A stretch of 64,000 bases of DNA, taken from Paracoccaceae bacterium. GTDB lineage: Bacteria > Pseudomonadota > Alphaproteobacteria > Rhodobacterales > Rhodobacteraceae. The notes beneath the pieces are model-generated. The model was given only the letters and a program-made list of their open reading frames with translations. It was not told the DNA's origin and ran no database searches. How positions within the stretch are numbered: the stretch's first letter is position 1; every line of letters starts with the position of its first letter. The translations under genes were made by a program, and so were the position numbers. The stretch is taken from NCBI GenBank assembly GCA_003605175.1, contig QWDA01000005.1, forward strand, positions 62,001 through 126,000, written 5' to 3'. Below are positions 62,321 to 64,000 of the stretch, in pieces.

Positions 62321-63457
62321 ATGACCCTTCGTCCCACTCTCGGCGCCACCGCGCTGAGCCTCATCGCAGCCAGCCTCGCGCAAGCCGAACCGATCACCCT
62401 GACCGACATCGCCGGTCGCGAGGTCACGGTCGACGCGCCAGTTGACCGCGTGATCCTGGGAGAAGGCCGGCAGATCTTCTTTGCCGCCGTGCTCGACGGC
62501 GAGAACCCCTTCGCGCGCGTCGTGGGCTGGCGCGACGATTTCCGGCAGGCCTCGCCAGAAAGCTACGCGATCTACGCGGAGAAGTTCCCGCAGATTGCCG
62601 ACATCCCCACCTTCGGCGGCTTCAAGGACGGCACGTTCGACATCGAACAGGCGGTGTCGCTCCAGCCCGACGCGATGATCATGAACCTCGAGGCGAAAGC
62701 CGCGACCGATGAGGCGGGTTACGAAGAGAAGCTCGCCAAGGTCGGCATTCCGATCATCTATGTCGATTTCCGCGAGAAGCCGTTCGAGCACACGACGGAA
62801 TCGATGAACATCATCGGCAAGCTCTTCGGCGAAGAGGAAAGGGCCGCCGAATTCAACGCTTTCTACGAGGCGCAGATCGCCCGCGTCACCGATGTGATCG
62901 AGGCGCAGGAGGCGCTCGAACGGCCACTGGTCTTCGTGGAACGCGCAGGCGGCTATTCCGAGGATTGCTGCATGTCGTTCGGGAACGGCAACTTCGGCCG
63001 CTTCGTAGAGCTCGCCGGAGGCACCAACATGGGCACCGAGTTCATCCCCGGAACATTCGGTACGGTGAACGCGGAACAGGTCATCGCCTCCGATCCCGAC
63101 CAGATCGTGGTGACCGGCGGCAACTGGGACGCCTACGTGCCCGGCGGAAGCTGGGTCGGCATGGGACCGGACTCGGACATGACCGAGGCCGCGCGCAAGC
63201 TGAAGGCGCTCATGGCGCGCCCGGCTTTCACCGGCGTCAAGGCGGTGGAAGAGGGCAACGTGCACGCAATCTGGCACCAGTTCTACAACTCGCCCTACAG
63301 CTTCGTCGCGGTGCAAAGGCTTGCGACATGGCTGCACCCCGAACTCTTCCCCGATCTCGACCCGGAGCTGACCCTGGTCGAACTCCACGAGCGATTCCTG
63401 CCGGTCGAGTATCGCCCCGGCTATTGGGTTTCGCTGGATGCGGGACCGACGAACTGA
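62321..63457 (+). CDS. Siderophore/iron ABC transporter substrate-binding protein
   Basis: A 378-residue periplasmic receptor of the FepB/FhuD/BtuF type. The signal peptide (LGATALSLIAASLAQA) is followed by ITLTDIAGREVTVDAPVDRVILGEG, the standard opening of the family. FGNGNFGRFVELAGGTNMGTE and NAEQVIASDPDQIVVTGGNW are the second-lobe segments. A Cys pair occurs in SEDCCMSFG. The ATG at 62321 follows GAGAGGA by ten bases; a TTG six codons upstream is also in frame. The permease gene follows after 52 bases. Confidence 0.92.
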   Translation: MTLRPTLGATALSLIAASLAQAEPITLTDIAGREVTVDAPVDRVILGEGRQIFFAAVLDGENPFARVVGWRDDFRQASPESYAIYAEKFPQIADIPTFGGFKDGTFDIEQAVSLQPDAMIMNLEAKAATDEAGYEEKLAKVGIPIIYVDFREKPFEHTTESMNIIGKLFGEEERAAEFNAFYEAQIARVTDVIEAQEALERPLVFVERAGGYSEDCCMSFGNGNFGRFVELAGGTNMGTEFIPGTFGTVNAEQVIASDPDQIVVTGGNWDAYVPGGSWVGMGPDSDMTEAARKLKALMARPAFTGVKAVEEGNVHAIWHQFYNSPYSFVAVQRLATWLHPELFPDLDPELTLVELHERFLPVEYRPGYWVSLDAGPTN

Positions 63458-63509
63458 TCGGACCGTCAACGCGGGCGGCTTCCGGGCCGCCCCGATCTCT
63501 GGAGCGCGC

Positions 63510-64000
63510 ATGGCCACGGTGACCACGGATGCCCCGACCCACAACCTCGCCTATCGCGGGCTGGTGGCGTGGCGCATCGCAATCCTGGCCGGGCTGGCGG
63601 CGCTCCTGCTCCTCTCCGTGGCGGTCGACATATCGCTCGGACCGGCACGCTACGGCGTGGGCGAGGTGCTGGCGACGCTCTTCGCTCCCGGCGCGGCGGA
63701 ACTCCAGATGCGCGTCGTGATCTGGGAAATCCGGATGCCGATGGCGCTCATGGCCGTGACCGTGGGCGCGAGTCTGTCGCTTGCGGGCGCGCAGATGCAG
63801 ACGATCCTCGCCAACCCGCTGGCCAGCCCCTTCACCCTCGGCCTCTCGGCCGCAGCCAGCTTCGGCGCGGCGCTGGCGATGGTGCTTGGCGTGGCGTTTC
63901 TTCCCGCCGCAATCACGCTCATGGTCCCGATCAACGCCTTCGCGATGGCGATGGCCGCGTCGCTCCTGATCTTCGGCCTCTCCACGTTGCGCGGGGTGAC
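63510..64000 (+). CDS. FecCD-type iron ABC transporter permease, 3' part outside window
   Basis: The first 163 residues of a BtuC/FecCD-family permease. TM1 is near residues 20-42 (IAILAGLAALLLLSVAVDISLG); the family motif RMPMALMAVTVGASLSLAGAQMQTILANPLASPFTLGLSAAASFGAALA spans about 75-130. The reading frame is open at the right edge. TGGAGC lies before ATG 63510. With the receptor gene it forms a siderophore or haem importer; its ATPase should follow outside the window. Confidence 0.93.
   Translation, partial: MATVTTDAPTHNLAYRGLVAWRIAILAGLAALLLLSVAVDISLGPARYGVGEVLATLFAPGAAELQMRVVIWEIRMPMALMAVTVGASLSLAGAQMQTILANPLASPFTLGLSAAASFGAALAMVLGVAFLPAAITLMVPINAFAMAMAASLLIFGLSTLRGV

Noticed and set aside
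1-64000. tRNA genes, rRNA genes, CRISPR arrays, transposases and phage genes
   Set aside because: Looked for by cloverleaf, repeat-spacer and transposase-like sequence; none could be supported.

Overview
The window is GC-rich DNA with dense, mostly operonic coding. Gene content points to an alphaproteobacterium, most likely of the Rhodobacterales (Paracoccaceae/Roseobacter type). The pointers are a sitABCD operon divergent from a Fur/Mur-type regulator, a Tct-type tricarboxylate transporter, a homogentisate operon carrying a DUF2783 gene, and an exopolysaccharide locus. This is inference from gene families; there is no rRNA or marker gene. I found no tRNA, rRNA, CRISPR array, insertion sequence or prophage.

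Layout. (1) 1-6672: left part of an exopolysaccharide locus: the start of an undecaprenyl-phosphate sugar transferase, a family 2 glycosyltransferase, a nucleotidyltransferase-fold protein and a large exported beta-helix protein. (2) 7204-14547: an aromatic catabolic operon of alanine dehydrogenase, an MBL-fold protein, a flavin hydroxylase with its DUF2783 partner, and the homogentisate genes hmgA-maiA-fahA. It sits inside the polysaccharide locus. (3) 14897-21884: the rest of that locus: Wzc-like co-polymerase/kinase, export protein, sulfotransferase, Wzy-like polymerase and Wzx-like flippase, which suggests a sulfated polymer. (4) 21962-33463: an amino-acid catabolic island. Hydroxyproline-type genes (4-hydroxyproline epimerase, DapA-family deaminase, ketoglutarate-semialdehyde dehydrogenase, Ldh2-family reductase, XRE-cupin regulator) are followed by a racemase fused to a degenerate arginase-like domain, a guanidinobutyrase-like ureohydrolase, RidA, an AruI-like 2-ketoarginine decarboxylase and a D-amino-acid dehydrogenase.

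(5) 33511-37826: an RND pump and its adaptor. (6) 38120-45438: a TctD/TctE two-component system whose kinase carries a C-terminal periplasmic binding-protein domain, then tctCBA and an AbrB-family permease. (7) 45520-49675: sitABCD manganese/iron ABC transporter and a divergent Fur/Mur regulator sharing a palindromic box. (8) 49751-61105: a locus for uptake and oxidation of an aromatic alcohol or ester: XylR/DmpR-like regulator lacking the GAFTGA loop, benzaldehyde and benzyl-alcohol dehydrogenases, an outer-membrane channel, a Liv-type ABC transporter and an alpha/beta hydrolase. (9) 61418-64000: a methyltransferase divergent from the start of a siderophore-type iron ABC transporter that runs off the right edge.

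The most unusual points are the racemase/arginase-like fusion inside what reads as a complete L-arginine to GABA route through D-arginine, the histidine kinase fused to a solute-binding protein, the GAFTGA-less bacterial enhancer-binding protein, and two phased direct-repeat operator arrays (27-bp period before ald, 11-bp period before tctC).
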